From an uncultured Lachnospiraceae bacterium (GTDB taxonomy: Bacteria > Bacillota > Clostridia > Lachnospirales > Lachnospiraceae): a DNA stretch of 56,738 nucleotides. The notes under the pieces are model-generated. The model saw only the letters and a program-made list of their open reading frames with translations. It did not search any database and had not been told where the DNA came from. The stretch covers positions 1 through 56,738 of the forward strand of contig CANQUG010000016.1 in the NCBI GenBank assembly GCA_947626985.1, read 5' to 3'. This document shows positions 7,361 through 16,225 of the stretch, piece after piece. Within the stretch, counting starts at the first letter, position 1; the number at the start of each line of letters is the position of its first letter. The position numbers and the translations under genes are program-made.

Positions 7361-9328
7361 TTAAGCGGGCGGCTTCTGATAAGTCTCATATCTTATCTGC
7401 GCCTGTTTGCCGTAATGGGCCAGCCCGATATGGTACACTTTTCCTTGCATCTGCGCATCGTAATTCTTTTCTCTGATCTGACGGACTGCATCCAGTGCCA
7501 GCGCTTCCAGACTTTGACTTTCCTTCTTTGTGTATTTGAATTCCAGAACCATGCTGGGAAATTCCGGCTTTCTGGCGTACAGCAGGATATCGCTTCTGCC
7601 CTGGCCGCTTTCCTCATTGCTTTTCACCTCATGGGAATTTCCGAGAAAGGCGCACATTCCCAGCATCATCATATGATAACTGTTCTCGCTTTTCAGGTCG
7701 TAGTAAGAGGGAAGCTCCAGCAATATCCGCTGGTATCTTTCTGAGAATTTTTCCAGATTTTCTGTCCGCAGATCATCCATCATCATGTTGATATCGCTTT
7801 CTTCCACCTGCAGATAAAAAGCTGTCAGTTCCTGGAATACTTTCCACACTTCCCGGTTGGGTACTCTCAGACGGTATTTTCCTTCTCCCGTTTTTTCCTG
7901 TACGGTTACCATTCCCGCATTGAGCAGCAGACCCCAGAGGGAAGCATCATTGGGCTTTTCATAGTAGGCCGTTGAAAGCTCGGCCCTGACCTCCAGAGTT
8001 CCCTTTTCGATCAGCTGCTTATACATGTCTGCAAAGGAGGCGCCTCTCTCCCCAAGCGCTTCTTTCAAAATGCTGTTTTCGCTCGTGTTCACCCAGTAAG
8101 GCTCCAGGGTTCTCCTTGCCGCGTAGCAGGAAACAGACCAGGGATTGTAAACCTCCGTATCTCCGAAGAGGTACCCGTCGTACATCTCCTTCACATCCTC
8201 GGTAAACGGGACGCCGCAATGCTCCAGGAGTCTCTGCACCTCCTCTTCTGTAAAACCGAAGCAGTCCTGATATTCCGAATCTGCCACTGTGCAGACGATC
8301 AGATTATTCAGTCCCGAAAAGATATTTTCTTTGGCCGTTCGCTGAATGCCTGTGAGCAGCGCTTTGCCCAGGGACGGATTTCCCTTCAGCAGGGAGCCCA
8401 GCAGTCCGGCCAGAATATCCCTGACTTCACCGTAATATCCCCGGGAATTGGCGGTGAGGAACGGGGTATCATATTCATCCAGAAACAAAAATACTTTTTT
8501 CCCGAAATATTCTTCCAGTGTCCGGCATAATTCTGCGGCTGCCCGGGTGATGCAGCTGCGTTTTTCCATGGAACAGCCTGGCTGAGACAGACATTCATAG
8601 TTGTAATTGAATGCTTCGGTCTGTTTTTCGGACAAAGTTCCGTCCTGGATACGCTTATAATATCTTCTGTACTCCGCTTCCAGCGCTTTTGCCAGCTGAT
8701 CCGTCATTTCTTCCGGGGTGGACGGCTTCACGTTCAAAAAAGAAAGAAATACAACCGGGTACTGATTCATTTCCGACATTAATTCACTTCTGCTGATGTA
8801 AGTGTCCGCAAAGAGATCCTCTGATTTTTTCGTACAGTCCAGGAATTCCGCAAGCATAGACATATTCAATGTTTTTCCGAATCGTCTGGGACGTGTAATT
8901 AGTGTTACCTGATACCAGGAATCCAGAAATTCCTCAATCATCCAGGTTTTATCTACATAATATGCCCCCTTTTCCCGCAAAAGGCGGAAGTCCTGCACTC
9001 CAATCTCCAGTCTGCCCTGCCTCCTGCTCCGAATTCGTTTTCCGGAAGGCGCTTTCGCCGCCTGATAGGGTGCGGGTGATTCACATATCATATCCGGAAA
9101 AATCTGCTCCATATTTTTTATCGATGTGTTTCTTCCAAACAGCTCGTCCAGGGAGCATTCCAGGACGTCGCTGATTTTCTCCAGAGTATCAAAATCCGGC
9201 GGGCATTCGCCTGTTTCATAATTCTTGTAAATGGAAAGGGGAATCTCCAGCATCTCTGCCATCTGCGCCTGGGTTAAGCCGCGCTGCCTGCGGAATCGGG
9301 AAAGATGTTCATGAAACCTTGTTTTCAT
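7361..9328 (-). CDS. HTH-XRE / AAA-ATPase-like / PD-(D/E)XK nuclease-like fusion protein
   Basis: 655 residues. Residues 1-65 are an XRE-type helix-turn-helix (RRQRGLTQAQMAEMLEIPLS, DFDTLEKISDVLECSLDELFG). From about 95 comes the AAA-ATPase-like domain (DFRLLREKGAYYVDKTWMI) with the P-loop TRPRRFGKT and Walker B LFLDEYDTPF. The C-terminus has the PD-(D/E)XK-type pattern GRSDILL and MVLEFKYTK. Such ATPase/nuclease proteins are common in Lachnospiraceae and Bacteroidetes; their role is unproven and may be selfish or defensive. The fused HTH suggests self-regulation. ATG 9328 is chosen because AAGAGG lies 8 bases upstream; ATG 9349 has none. Confidence 0.8.
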   Translation of the reverse strand: MKTRFHEHLSRFRRQRGLTQAQMAEMLEIPLSIYKNYETGECPPDFDTLEKISDVLECSLDELFGRNTSIKNMEQIFPDMICESPAPYQAAKAPSGKRIRSRRQGRLEIGVQDFRLLREKGAYYVDKTWMIEEFLDSWYQVTLITRPRRFGKTLNMSMLAEFLDCTKKSEDLFADTYISRSELMSEMNQYPVVFLSFLNVKPSTPEEMTDQLAKALEAEYRRYYKRIQDGTLSEKQTEAFNYNYECLSQPGCSMEKRSCITRAAAELCRTLEEYFGKKVFLFLDEYDTPFLTANSRGYYGEVRDILAGLLGSLLKGNPSLGKALLTGIQRTAKENIFSGLNNLIVCTVADSEYQDCFGFTEEEVQRLLEHCGVPFTEDVKEMYDGYLFGDTEVYNPWSVSCYAARRTLEPYWVNTSENSILKEALGERGASFADMYKQLIEKGTLEVRAELSTAYYEKPNDASLWGLLLNAGMVTVQEKTGEGKYRLRVPNREVWKVFQELTAFYLQVEESDINMMMDDLRTENLEKFSERYQRILLELPSYYDLKSENSYHMMMLGMCAFLGNSHEVKSNEESGQGRSDILLYARKPEFPSMVLEFKYTKKESQSLEALALDAVRQIREKNYDAQMQGKVYHIGLAHYGKQAQIRYETYQKPPA

Positions 9329-9438
9329 CCTGGAACCTCTTTTCTTCATTTTCTTTTATTTTACTAATAGTTATGGCTAAGGGCAACAGGCTTTTTTTAT
9401 GCTCTTTCCTGATGAAAATCCGGCTGCAGAAATTTTTC

Positions 9439-9467
9439 TTGACAACCCGGTGGTAACATGATAACTT
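9439..9467 (+). promoter_or_regulatory. Sigma-A-type promoter of the leuA leader
   Basis: TTGACA at 9439-9444 is a perfect -35. The -10 is weak: TAACTT at 17-bp spacing, or the adjacent TTATAT. Confidence 0.6.
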
Positions 9468-9474
9468 ATATACA

Positions 9475-9857
9475 GTTTCAATAAAGAGAAAGCGTTGAAG
9501 AGGAATAGTACATGAGGACCGGAGCACAGAGAGCTGCTGGCTGGTGGGAAGCAGCGGAAGGAATCCATGGAACTCGCCTCGGAGCGGCTGCCCGAAATCT
9601 GATGGACAGACAGCAAGAGCATTTTCATGAGGGACCTGCAGGGAATACAGGTGATATGAGGGAAATCTTTTGACAGGATTCAGAGAGTAGACGCAGACGG
9701 TGTCCACCGTTATATGGAGCGGATATAAGAATTTCCCGGGAAGTTCCGTATCCTTTGAGCGCATGAATTTCATTCATGAACAGGAGTGGTACCGCGCAGG
9801 ACTGAAGTGTCCTTCGTCTCTTGCAGTTTGTCTGTATGAGGCGGAGGACTTTTTTTG
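9475..9857 (+). promoter_or_regulatory. T-box riboswitch (tRNA-Leu) controlling leuA
   Basis: The conserved T-box AGGAGTGGTACCGCG lies at 9782-9796. Stem I shows the GCTGGTGGGAAGCAGC apical-type sequence at 9535-9556 and a specifier bulge GGAACTCGCC whose codon CTC (9573-9575) is leucine. The terminator pairs AAGT..CCTTCG near 9803 with CGGAGGACTT and ends in seven T at 9850-9857. Uncharged tRNA-Leu should bind the specifier and the T-box, favour the antiterminator and let RNA polymerase reach leuA. Confidence 0.9.
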
Positions 9858-9915
9858 CGGCCGAAAATGCGGCGGGCATCTGACGGACGTTTTTTCTGAA
9901 CAGTTTCATATGATG

Positions 9916-9962
9916 ATGCCAGGATTGTGGAAGTGCGAAGCACGGAACAATCCGTATGGCAT
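9916..9962 (+). repeat. Hairpin element between the T-box and leuA (short copy)
   Basis: ATGCCA (9916-9921), GGATTGT (9922-9928), GTGC (9933-9936), GCAC (9940-9943), ACAATCC (9947-9953) and TGGCAT (9957-9962) nest into one hairpin. The same sequence, with 93 extra bases inserted after ATGCCAGG, forms the element upstream of hisH at 11860-12007. Confidence 0.8.
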
Positions 9963-10097
9963 TATCTGACCCCAGCATTATATGGTTTGACAGTGAAAAG
10001 ATCCGCGTTCCCTGCGGGAATGCTTTTAAAAGCTTCCGGCACGGTGAAACCTTTTGACCTGCGAATCGTAAAATTCAGACAATGGAGGAAAAAAGTG

Positions 10098-11753
10098 ATG
10101 ATGAATGTAAAGAAGTATCAGAGACAGTATTTTATGCCCCCGGTGAAATGTATGAAATGGGCGGAAAAGGAATATGTGGAGAAGGCTCCCATCTGGTGCA
10201 GCGTGGACCTTCGGGACGGAAATCAGGCTCTGGTGATTCCCATGAGCCTTGATCAGAAGGTAAAGTTTTTCAAGCTTCTGGTGGAGATCGGTTTTAAGGA
10301 GATTGAGGTAGGATTTCCCGCGGCCTCCGAGACGGAGTACACCTTCCTTCGCACCCTGATCGAGCAGAACCTTATTCCGGACGACGTGACGATTCAGGTG
10401 CTGACCCAGGCCAGAGACCATATTATCCGCAAGACCTTTGAAGCAGTGAAGGGCGCGCCGAAGGCCATTGTTCATGTATATAATTCCACTTCACTGGCTC
10501 AGAGGGAGCAGGTGTTCCGCAAATCCAAAGAGGAAATTCTTCAGATCGCGGTGGACGGCGCGAAGCTTTTAAAAGAGCTGGCGGATGAAACCGAAGGCAA
10601 TTTCCAGTTCGAGTACAGCCCGGAGAGTTTCACCGGGACAGAGCCGGAATATGCTCTGGAGGTGTGCAATGCGGTTCTGGACGTATGGCAGCCCACGCCG
10701 GAGAAGAAATGCATCATCAATCTTCCCGTGACTGTGGAGCATTCCATGCCTCACGTATATGCCAGCCAGATCGAGTATATGAGCGAAAATATGAAATACC
10801 GTGAGAACGTGGTCCTTTCTCTTCATCCTCACAATGACCGGGGCTGCGGCGTGGCGGATTCCGAGATGGGTCTTCTGGCAGGCGCAGACAGAATCGAGGG
10901 AACTCTTTTCGGGAACGGGGAGAGGACCGGAAACGTGGATATTGTTACATTGGGTATGAATATGTATTCTCAGGGCGTGGATCCGAAGCTGGATTTCTCC
11001 GATATGCCTCATATCTGCGAGGTTTATGAGAAATGTACCGGCATGACGATCGATGAGAGAAGCCCCTACAGCGGAGCTCTGGTGTTCGCTGCCTTCTCCG
11101 GTTCTCATCAGGACGCCATCGCGAAGGGAATGCATTACAGGGAGGAGAAGGAGACGGACCTGTGGACAGTTCCCTATCTTCCTATCGATCCCACCGATGT
11201 GGGCCGCAATTACGATGCGGATGTTATCCGTATCAACAGCCAGTCCGGCAAAGGCGGCGTGGGCTATATTCTGGAGACCAAGTTCGGTCTGAATCTGCCC
11301 GCCAAGATGCGGGAGGCTATGGGTTACGTGGCGAAGGCGGTTTCCGATCACGGACACAAGGAACTGCTTCCGGACGAGGTATTCGCTTTGTTTAAGAAAA
11401 CCTTTGAGAACGTGGTGGAGCCCTACAGCATCAATGAGGTGCACTTCCAGCAGAAGGACGGCGGTATCACCACTCAGGTGACTTCCACCTTCCGGGGAAA
11501 AACTATTGTTACGGAGGCGAAAGGAAACGGTCGTCTCAATGCGGTGAGCAACGCCCTGAAGAAGGCTTATGAGCTGAAATATGATCTGGTGACCTATCAG
11601 GAGCATGCTCTGGAGCAGAGCTCCAGTTCCAAGGCGATCGCCTATGTGGGCATCCGCAAGCCGGACGGAAGCCTGGCCTGGGGAGCCGGTGTGGATCCGG
11701 ATATTATCCGGGCGAGCATCGACGCGCTGGTGACGGCTATCAACAACAGATAA
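10098..11753 (+). CDS. leuA: 2-isopropylmalate synthase
   Basis: 551 residues, the long LeuA type. It condenses acetyl-CoA with 2-ketoisovalerate, the first committed step of leucine synthesis. The barrel opens with WCSVDLRDGNQAL (substrate/metal-binding DLRDGNQ), followed by VGFPAASETE, LSLHPHNDRGCG with the metal-binding HPHND, and FGNGERTGNVD. The C-terminal 130 residues form the leucine-sensing LeuA dimer domain. ATG 10098 (double ATG) follows GGAGGAAAAAAGTG and matches the family start; the frame stays open further upstream but that part is leader. Controlled by the upstream leucine T-box. Confidence 0.95.
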   Translation: MMNVKKYQRQYFMPPVKCMKWAEKEYVEKAPIWCSVDLRDGNQALVIPMSLDQKVKFFKLLVEIGFKEIEVGFPAASETEYTFLRTLIEQNLIPDDVTIQVLTQARDHIIRKTFEAVKGAPKAIVHVYNSTSLAQREQVFRKSKEEILQIAVDGAKLLKELADETEGNFQFEYSPESFTGTEPEYALEVCNAVLDVWQPTPEKKCIINLPVTVEHSMPHVYASQIEYMSENMKYRENVVLSLHPHNDRGCGVADSEMGLLAGADRIEGTLFGNGERTGNVDIVTLGMNMYSQGVDPKLDFSDMPHICEVYEKCTGMTIDERSPYSGALVFAAFSGSHQDAIAKGMHYREEKETDLWTVPYLPIDPTDVGRNYDADVIRINSQSGKGGVGYILETKFGLNLPAKMREAMGYVAKAVSDHGHKELLPDEVFALFKKTFENVVEPYSINEVHFQQKDGGITTQVTSTFRGKTIVTEAKGNGRLNAVSNALKKAYELKYDLVTYQEHALEQSSSSKAIAYVGIRKPDGSLAWGAGVDPDIIRASIDALVTAINNR

Positions 11754-11776
11754 AATCAGAAAATGATTAAAAATGG

Positions 11777-11815
11777 GACGGATGTGAAGAAATTGCTTTG
11801 CATCCGTCTTTTTTT
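11777..11815 (+). terminator. leuA rho-independent terminator
   Basis: GACGGATG (11777-11784) pairs with CATCCGTC (11801-11808), followed by seven T. Confidence 0.9.
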
Positions 11816-11859
11816 GCGTTATACTGAAAAAGGTTAAATTTACAGGATTTTATAAAATG

Positions 11860-12007
11860 ATGCCAGGGTCAGAAGCCCAAATCCATGGCATGTTTACATG
11901 CCAGTGGATGAAGGACTTTATGACCCGCGCCGATATGAGGAAGACGCGACTTCCGAATATCGGGCAGGATTGTGGAAGTGCCAGGCACGGAACAATCCGC
12001 ATGGCAT
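11860..12007 (+). other. Structured multi-hairpin leader element upstream of hisH
   Basis: An outer helix ATGCCA (11860-11865)/TGGCAT (12002-12007) encloses three hairpins. A: GGGTCA (11866)/TGACCC (11921) with an inner TGGCATGT/ACATGCCA arm at 11886-11903. B: CCGATAT-GA-GGAAG (11930-11943) with CTTCC-GA-ATATCGG (11950-11963), a tandem GA pair inside. C: GGATTGT (11967)/ACAATCC (11992) with GTGC/GCAC. I do not recognise a known riboswitch. It lies 43 bp before hisH, and hairpin C with the outer arms recurs before leuA. It may be a structured RNA or a repeated palindromic element. Confidence 0.6.
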
Positions 12008-12049
12008 TATTTGACCTCAATCATAAAATATAAGGCGGGACGTGAAGGT

Positions 12050-12661
12050 ATGATCGGTATTATCGATTACGATGCTGGAAATATAAAAAGTGTGGAAAAG
12101 GCGCTGAATTATCTGGGGGAGGAGACGGTGGTTTCCAGGGATCCCGAAATCTTGAAAACGGCGGATAAGGTGGTCCTTCCCGGTGTGGGAAATTTCGGCG
12201 ACGCCATGGGAAATCTGGAACGGTATGGGCTGGTTTCCGTGATCCGGGAAATTGTAAAGAAGGGAACTCCTTTTCTGGGAATCTGCCTGGGACTGCAGCT
12301 GCTGTTTGAACGCAGCGAGGAGAGTCCCGGCGTGGAGGGCCTTGGAATTTTAAAAGGAGAGATTCTGCGGATTCCTCCCTGTCCGGGGCTGAAGATTCCC
12401 CATATGGGATGGAACTCCCTTCATTTCCAGAACGACGGCAGACTGTTTCAGGGAATTCCCCAGGAGACCTGCGTATATTTTGTGCATTCCTATTATCTGA
12501 AGGTGGAGGAGCCTCAGATCGTGAAAGCGGTTACGGAGTACAGCACCTGCATTCATGCATCGGTGGAGAAGGACAATGTATTCGCCTGTCAGTTTCATCC
12601 GGAGAAAAGCAGCAGGTACGGGCTGAAGATGCTGGAAAATTTTGCCCGGATTTCCGGCTGA
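12050..12661 (+). CDS. hisH: Imidazole glycerol phosphate synthase, glutaminase subunit
   Basis: 203 residues, class I glutamine amidotransferase. GICLGLQLLF carries the nucleophile Cys, and QFHPEKSS the His and Glu of the triad. The N-terminus MIGIIDYDAGN and LPGVGNFGDAM are HisH signatures. It releases ammonia from glutamine and passes it to HisF to make IGP and AICAR in histidine synthesis. ATG 12050 follows GTGAAGGT. hisF follows 151 bp downstream; no other his gene is in view. Confidence 0.95.
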   Translation: MIGIIDYDAGNIKSVEKALNYLGEETVVSRDPEILKTADKVVLPGVGNFGDAMGNLERYGLVSVIREIVKKGTPFLGICLGLQLLFERSEESPGVEGLGILKGEILRIPPCPGLKIPHMGWNSLHFQNDGRLFQGIPQETCVYFVHSYYLKVEEPQIVKAVTEYSTCIHASVEKDNVFACQFHPEKSSRYGLKMLENFARISG

Positions 12662-12812
12662 TATCCTGCGGCAAAAATGTTCTGTTCCGATGGCGCCGTT
12701 ATGCTGCCGCATTGACATATCCTGCGGCAGGAATTTTCAAAAATCGCCGCGGCGGTGAAAAAGGACATTTCATGGAGAATTATCTGATTATTCAGCGAGG
12801 AGGATGCGCATA

Positions 12813-13577
12813 ATGTTTACAAAGAGAATTATTCCCTGTCTGGATGTAAACCGGGGACGGGTGGTAAAAGGTGTGAATTTTGTGAACCTGCGGGATGCGG
12901 GGGATCCGGTGGAAATCGCGAAAGCCTATGATCAGGCGGGAGCGGATGAGCTGGTGTTTCTGGACATCACTGCGTCCAGCGAGGCGAGAGATACCGTGGT
13001 GGATATGGTGCGGGCAGTGGCGGCCAATGTGTTTATCCCCTTTACAGTGGGGGGAGGAATCCGTACGGTAGAGGATTTCCGCCGTCTTCTCCGGGAAGGC
13101 GCGGATAAGATTTCCGTGAATTCCGCGGCCATCGACCGGCCGGAACTGATCTCGGAGGCCGCAGGAAAATTTGGCAGCCAGTGTGTGGTAGTAGCCATCG
13201 ACGCCAAGCGCAGGCCCGACGGAGGCTGGAACATCTATAAACACGGCGGCAGGCTGGACACTGGCATTGACGCCCTCTGGTGGGCCAAAAAAGCAGAGGA
13301 ACTGGGCGCGGGAGAAATTCTTCTTACCAGCATGGACTGTGACGGCACGAAGGCCGGCTACGACATTCCCCTGACCCGGGCAGTTTCCGACGCGGTTTCG
13401 ATTCCGGTGATCGCATCCGGCGGCGCGGGAACTCTGGAACATTTTGCTCAGGCCCTTACGGAAGGCGGCGCGGATGCGGCGCTGGCGGCATCCCTGTTTC
13501 ATTATAAGGAACTGGAAATCTCCCAGGTGAAGGAATACCTGGAAGAGAAGGGAATCCCCGTAAGAAGAGTATCATAG
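12813..13577 (+). CDS. hisF: Imidazole glycerol phosphate synthase, cyclase subunit
   Basis: 254 residues forming a (beta/alpha)8 barrel. The catalytic aspartates are visible in IIPCLDV (position 11) and VVAIDAK (near 130). Phosphate-binding glycines appear as TVGGGIRT and IASGGAG. With HisH it converts PRFAR and ammonia to IGP and AICAR. ATG 12813 has GCGAGGAGG 9 bases upstream; an in-frame ATG at 12804 lies against the ribosome binding site. The 12662-12800 spacer holds a doubled ATATCCTGCGGCA. Confidence 0.95.
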   Translation: MFTKRIIPCLDVNRGRVVKGVNFVNLRDAGDPVEIAKAYDQAGADELVFLDITASSEARDTVVDMVRAVAANVFIPFTVGGGIRTVEDFRRLLREGADKISVNSAAIDRPELISEAAGKFGSQCVVVAIDAKRRPDGGWNIYKHGGRLDTGIDALWWAKKAEELGAGEILLTSMDCDGTKAGYDIPLTRAVSDAVSIPVIASGGAGTLEHFAQALTEGGADAALAASLFHYKELEISQVKEYLEEKGIPVRRVS

Positions 13578-13624
13578 ACCGGGCAGCCTTCCCGGCGTAC
13601 GTCAGGAATATTACTGAAGAATGC

Positions 13625-13730
13625 AAAACAAAAAATTAAGAAATAGAAAATAAGAGATACAAAATATAAACTGCAAAATATAGAATATAGAAATATAGGA
13701 TACAGAATATAAATTACGAAAGAAAAGAAG
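13625..13730. repeat. A-rich degenerate repeat before ung
   Basis: Very A-rich run with repeated AATATAGAA and AATAAGAG-like words on roughly 10-12 base spacing. No gene. It is another of the tandemly expanded spacers of this chromosome. Confidence 0.45.
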
Positions 13731-13741
13731 AGGTGAAAAAT

Positions 13742-14416
13742 ATGGCTCCAATATCCGGAGAATGGCTGCAGGCCCTGAAAGGCGAATTCCGTCAGCCCTA
13801 CTACGCGAAGCTCTATAAGATCATCATGGAGGAATACCAGACCCGGAAAATTTTTCCTCCCGCAGACGAAATGTTCAACGCATTTCATTTCACTCCCTTA
13901 AGTCAGGTAAAAGTGGTAATCCTGGGGCAGGATCCCTACCACAACGACGGACAGGCCCACGGACTCTGTTTCTCCGTAAGAAAGGATGTGGAGATTCCCC
14001 CTTCTCTTGTAAATATTTATCAGGAGCTTCATGACGACCTGGGCTGCTACTTTCCGGACAACGGATACCTGGAAAAATGGGCCAGACAGGGCGTGCTGCT
14101 CCTGAACACCGTTCTGACGGTCCGTGCCCATCAGGCCAATTCCCATCGGGGACTGGGCTGGGAGCAGTTCACGGACGCGGCCATCCGGGTCCTGAATGAG
14201 CAGGACAGACCCATCGTATTCATGCTCTGGGGACGGCCGGCCCAGATGAAGGCCTCCATGCTGAACAACCCTCAGCATCTGATACTGGAAGCCCCTCACC
14301 CCAGCCCGCTGTCCGCATACAGAGGCTTCTTCGGGTGCAGACATTTCAGCAAAGCCAACGCATTTCTGGAGGAGCACGGAATCGCCCCCATCGACTGGCA
14401 GATCGAGAACAAATAA
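13742..14416 (+). CDS. ung: Uracil-DNA glycosylase
   Basis: 224 residues, family 1 UDG. VVILGQDPYHNDGQAHGLCFSV contains the water-activating Asp and uracil-binding Tyr of GQDPYH; the C-terminal HPSPLSAYRG is the Leu-intercalation loop with its catalytic His. It excises uracil from DNA as the first step of base excision repair. ATG 13742 has AAGAAGAGG 9 bases upstream; an in-frame GTG at 13733 touches that site and is unlikely. Confidence 0.95.
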   Translation: MAPISGEWLQALKGEFRQPYYAKLYKIIMEEYQTRKIFPPADEMFNAFHFTPLSQVKVVILGQDPYHNDGQAHGLCFSVRKDVEIPPSLVNIYQELHDDLGCYFPDNGYLEKWARQGVLLLNTVLTVRAHQANSHRGLGWEQFTDAAIRVLNEQDRPIVFMLWGRPAQMKASMLNNPQHLILEAPHPSPLSAYRGFFGCRHFSKANAFLEEHGIAPIDWQIENK

Positions 14417-14464
14417 CGGAGAGAGGAGTTTCCGTCCTTCTCCGGAATAAAGGATAAATCGTAC

Positions 14465-16087
14465 ATGGGAAAGAAAAATGACAATACTCTGGTGAAAAAT
14501 GCCTCCTTTCTGATGGTGGCCGCTCTCATTTCCAAAATCATCGGGATGCTTTACAAAGGTCCCCTGTCCACTACGCTGGGAAGCGAAAGCTACAGCTTTT
14601 TTCAGTATGCCCAGAACGCCTACTTTATTTTGCTGATGATCGCTTCCTTCAGTATTCCCCAGGCTGTTTCCAAAGTGATGGCGGAGAAGATTGCCTTCCG
14701 CCGATACCGGGATGCCCAGCGGGTATTTCACTGCGCGCTGATCTATGCGGTGGCGGCCGGCGGCGCGGTGGCTCTGTTCTGCGTATTCGGCACGTCCCTG
14801 CTGGTTCCGGCAAATATGGCGAACGCCAGGCTGGCTCTGAAAATGCTGGCCCCTACTATCTTTTTGTCGGGAATTCTGGGGGTGTTCCGCGGATACTTCC
14901 AGGCTTACCGGAACATGTTTCCTACATCTCTGTCACAGATCATCGAGCAGATTTTTGTAGCGGCGGTCGCCCTTGTCATGTCCGGAACGATGATCAGTCA
15001 TTTTGCGGGAAAAGGCGATGACATTGTACAGAGCTGGGGAGCCGCAGGCGCTACTCTGGGAACGGGAGCAGGAGTTCTGTCAGCCCTTCTCTTCATGATA
15101 CTGGTATATTTTCTGAACAGAAAAACGATCCGCAGAAAAATTAACAGGGACAGGTATTCCCTGGATGAGAGCTACGGAACCCTGATGGTGAGCATTGTGC
15201 TTATCATTATGCCGATTATTCTCAGTGCGTTTATCTACAATGTAAACGGATTCATCAACAGTTATATGTACACCGGAATCATGGGATTCCGTGGAATGGA
15301 CGAGGAAGTGATCCATGTCCGCTATGCGGAATACGGATATTTTATGACTCTGATCAATATTCCGCTGACCCTCGCCAGCACAGCGCCTACCTCCATGATT
15401 CCCGAGGTTTCTGCACATTATGCCAGACATGACGTGGATATGGCAAATGAAAAAACGGACCGCGCGGTGTGGATCAGCATGCTGATCTCCATTCCGGCAG
15501 CAGTGGGACTGGCGGTCCTGGCCGATCCTATCATAAAAGTGATATTCCCCGGCAGCAACGGCGTGGGAGGACAGCTCCTGATCCTTGGCGCGATTACGAT
15601 CATCCTTAATGGAAATTCCAATATTTCCAACGGAGTGCTCCAGGGCATCGGAAAGCCCAACATTCCTATGATTCACGCAGCCGTGGCTCTGGTGGCGGAC
15701 GTTGTGGTGATGGCCCTTCTCATGTTTTTTACAGATACGGGAATCTACGGCGTGGTAATATCCATGATCGTGTACGCAGTGGTGATGTGCCTGCTGAATG
15801 ACCGCGCCATGAAAAAATATATGGGGTACCGGAATCCATTCCGGGACGCCTACCTGCCCCCCATCATCGCCTCCATACCCATGGGGCTTACCGCGGGAGG
15901 CGTATATTACGGACTGTATTATCTGATTCATTCCAATATTATCTGCCTGGGCATTGCGCTGATTCTGGCAGTGATTGTATATTTTGTGGTTTACCTTCTG
16001 GCGGCGAAGCCGGAGGCAAGCCAGCTGTCGGCCCTGCCCGGCGGCCATATTCTTTATCGTGTGGGAAGAAAGATGAGGTTGTGCTGA
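14465..16087 (+). CDS. MOP-superfamily lipid flippase (SpoVB/MurJ-like)
   Basis: 540 residues with about 14 predicted membrane helices. It opens with a short polar segment and NASFLMVAALISKIIGMLYKG, the signature of the polysaccharide biosynthesis/SpoVB branch. Long hydrophobic repeats run to the C-terminus. The family flips undecaprenyl-linked precursors across the membrane; this one could serve peptidoglycan or spore cortex synthesis. It begins 48 bp after ung. AGGAGGGTA/TACCCTCCT at 16087-16120 forms a hairpin just after the stop, without a T-tract. Confidence 0.85.
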   Translation: MGKKNDNTLVKNASFLMVAALISKIIGMLYKGPLSTTLGSESYSFFQYAQNAYFILLMIASFSIPQAVSKVMAEKIAFRRYRDAQRVFHCALIYAVAAGGAVALFCVFGTSLLVPANMANARLALKMLAPTIFLSGILGVFRGYFQAYRNMFPTSLSQIIEQIFVAAVALVMSGTMISHFAGKGDDIVQSWGAAGATLGTGAGVLSALLFMILVYFLNRKTIRRKINRDRYSLDESYGTLMVSIVLIIMPIILSAFIYNVNGFINSYMYTGIMGFRGMDEEVIHVRYAEYGYFMTLINIPLTLASTAPTSMIPEVSAHYARHDVDMANEKTDRAVWISMLISIPAAVGLAVLADPIIKVIFPGSNGVGGQLLILGAITIILNGNSNISNGVLQGIGKPNIPMIHAAVALVADVVVMALLMFFTDTGIYGVVISMIVYAVVMCLLNDRAMKKYMGYRNPFRDAYLPPIIASIPMGLTAGGVYYGLYYLIHSNIICLGIALILAVIVYFVVYLLAAKPEASQLSALPGGHILYRVGRKMRLC

Positions 16088-16225
16088 GGAGGGTATTACC
16101 GGCGGGAGGTGTACCCTCCTTGCCGGTTTATAGCTGCAGAACTTTATATTTTGGATCAGAAGTTCGCGGGGAATATTGAGGAGGAAACTGCTCTTTTCAT
16201 CTGGAGGGCGTTCATATTCCTTCCT

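Noticed and set aside
9700..9969. 89-codon ORF in the leuA leader
   Set aside because: It lies over the T-box and terminator, which explain the sequence.
9927..10097. N-terminal extension of LeuA
   Set aside because: The frame is open, but it crosses the hairpin element and has no ribosome binding site; family homology starts at 10098.
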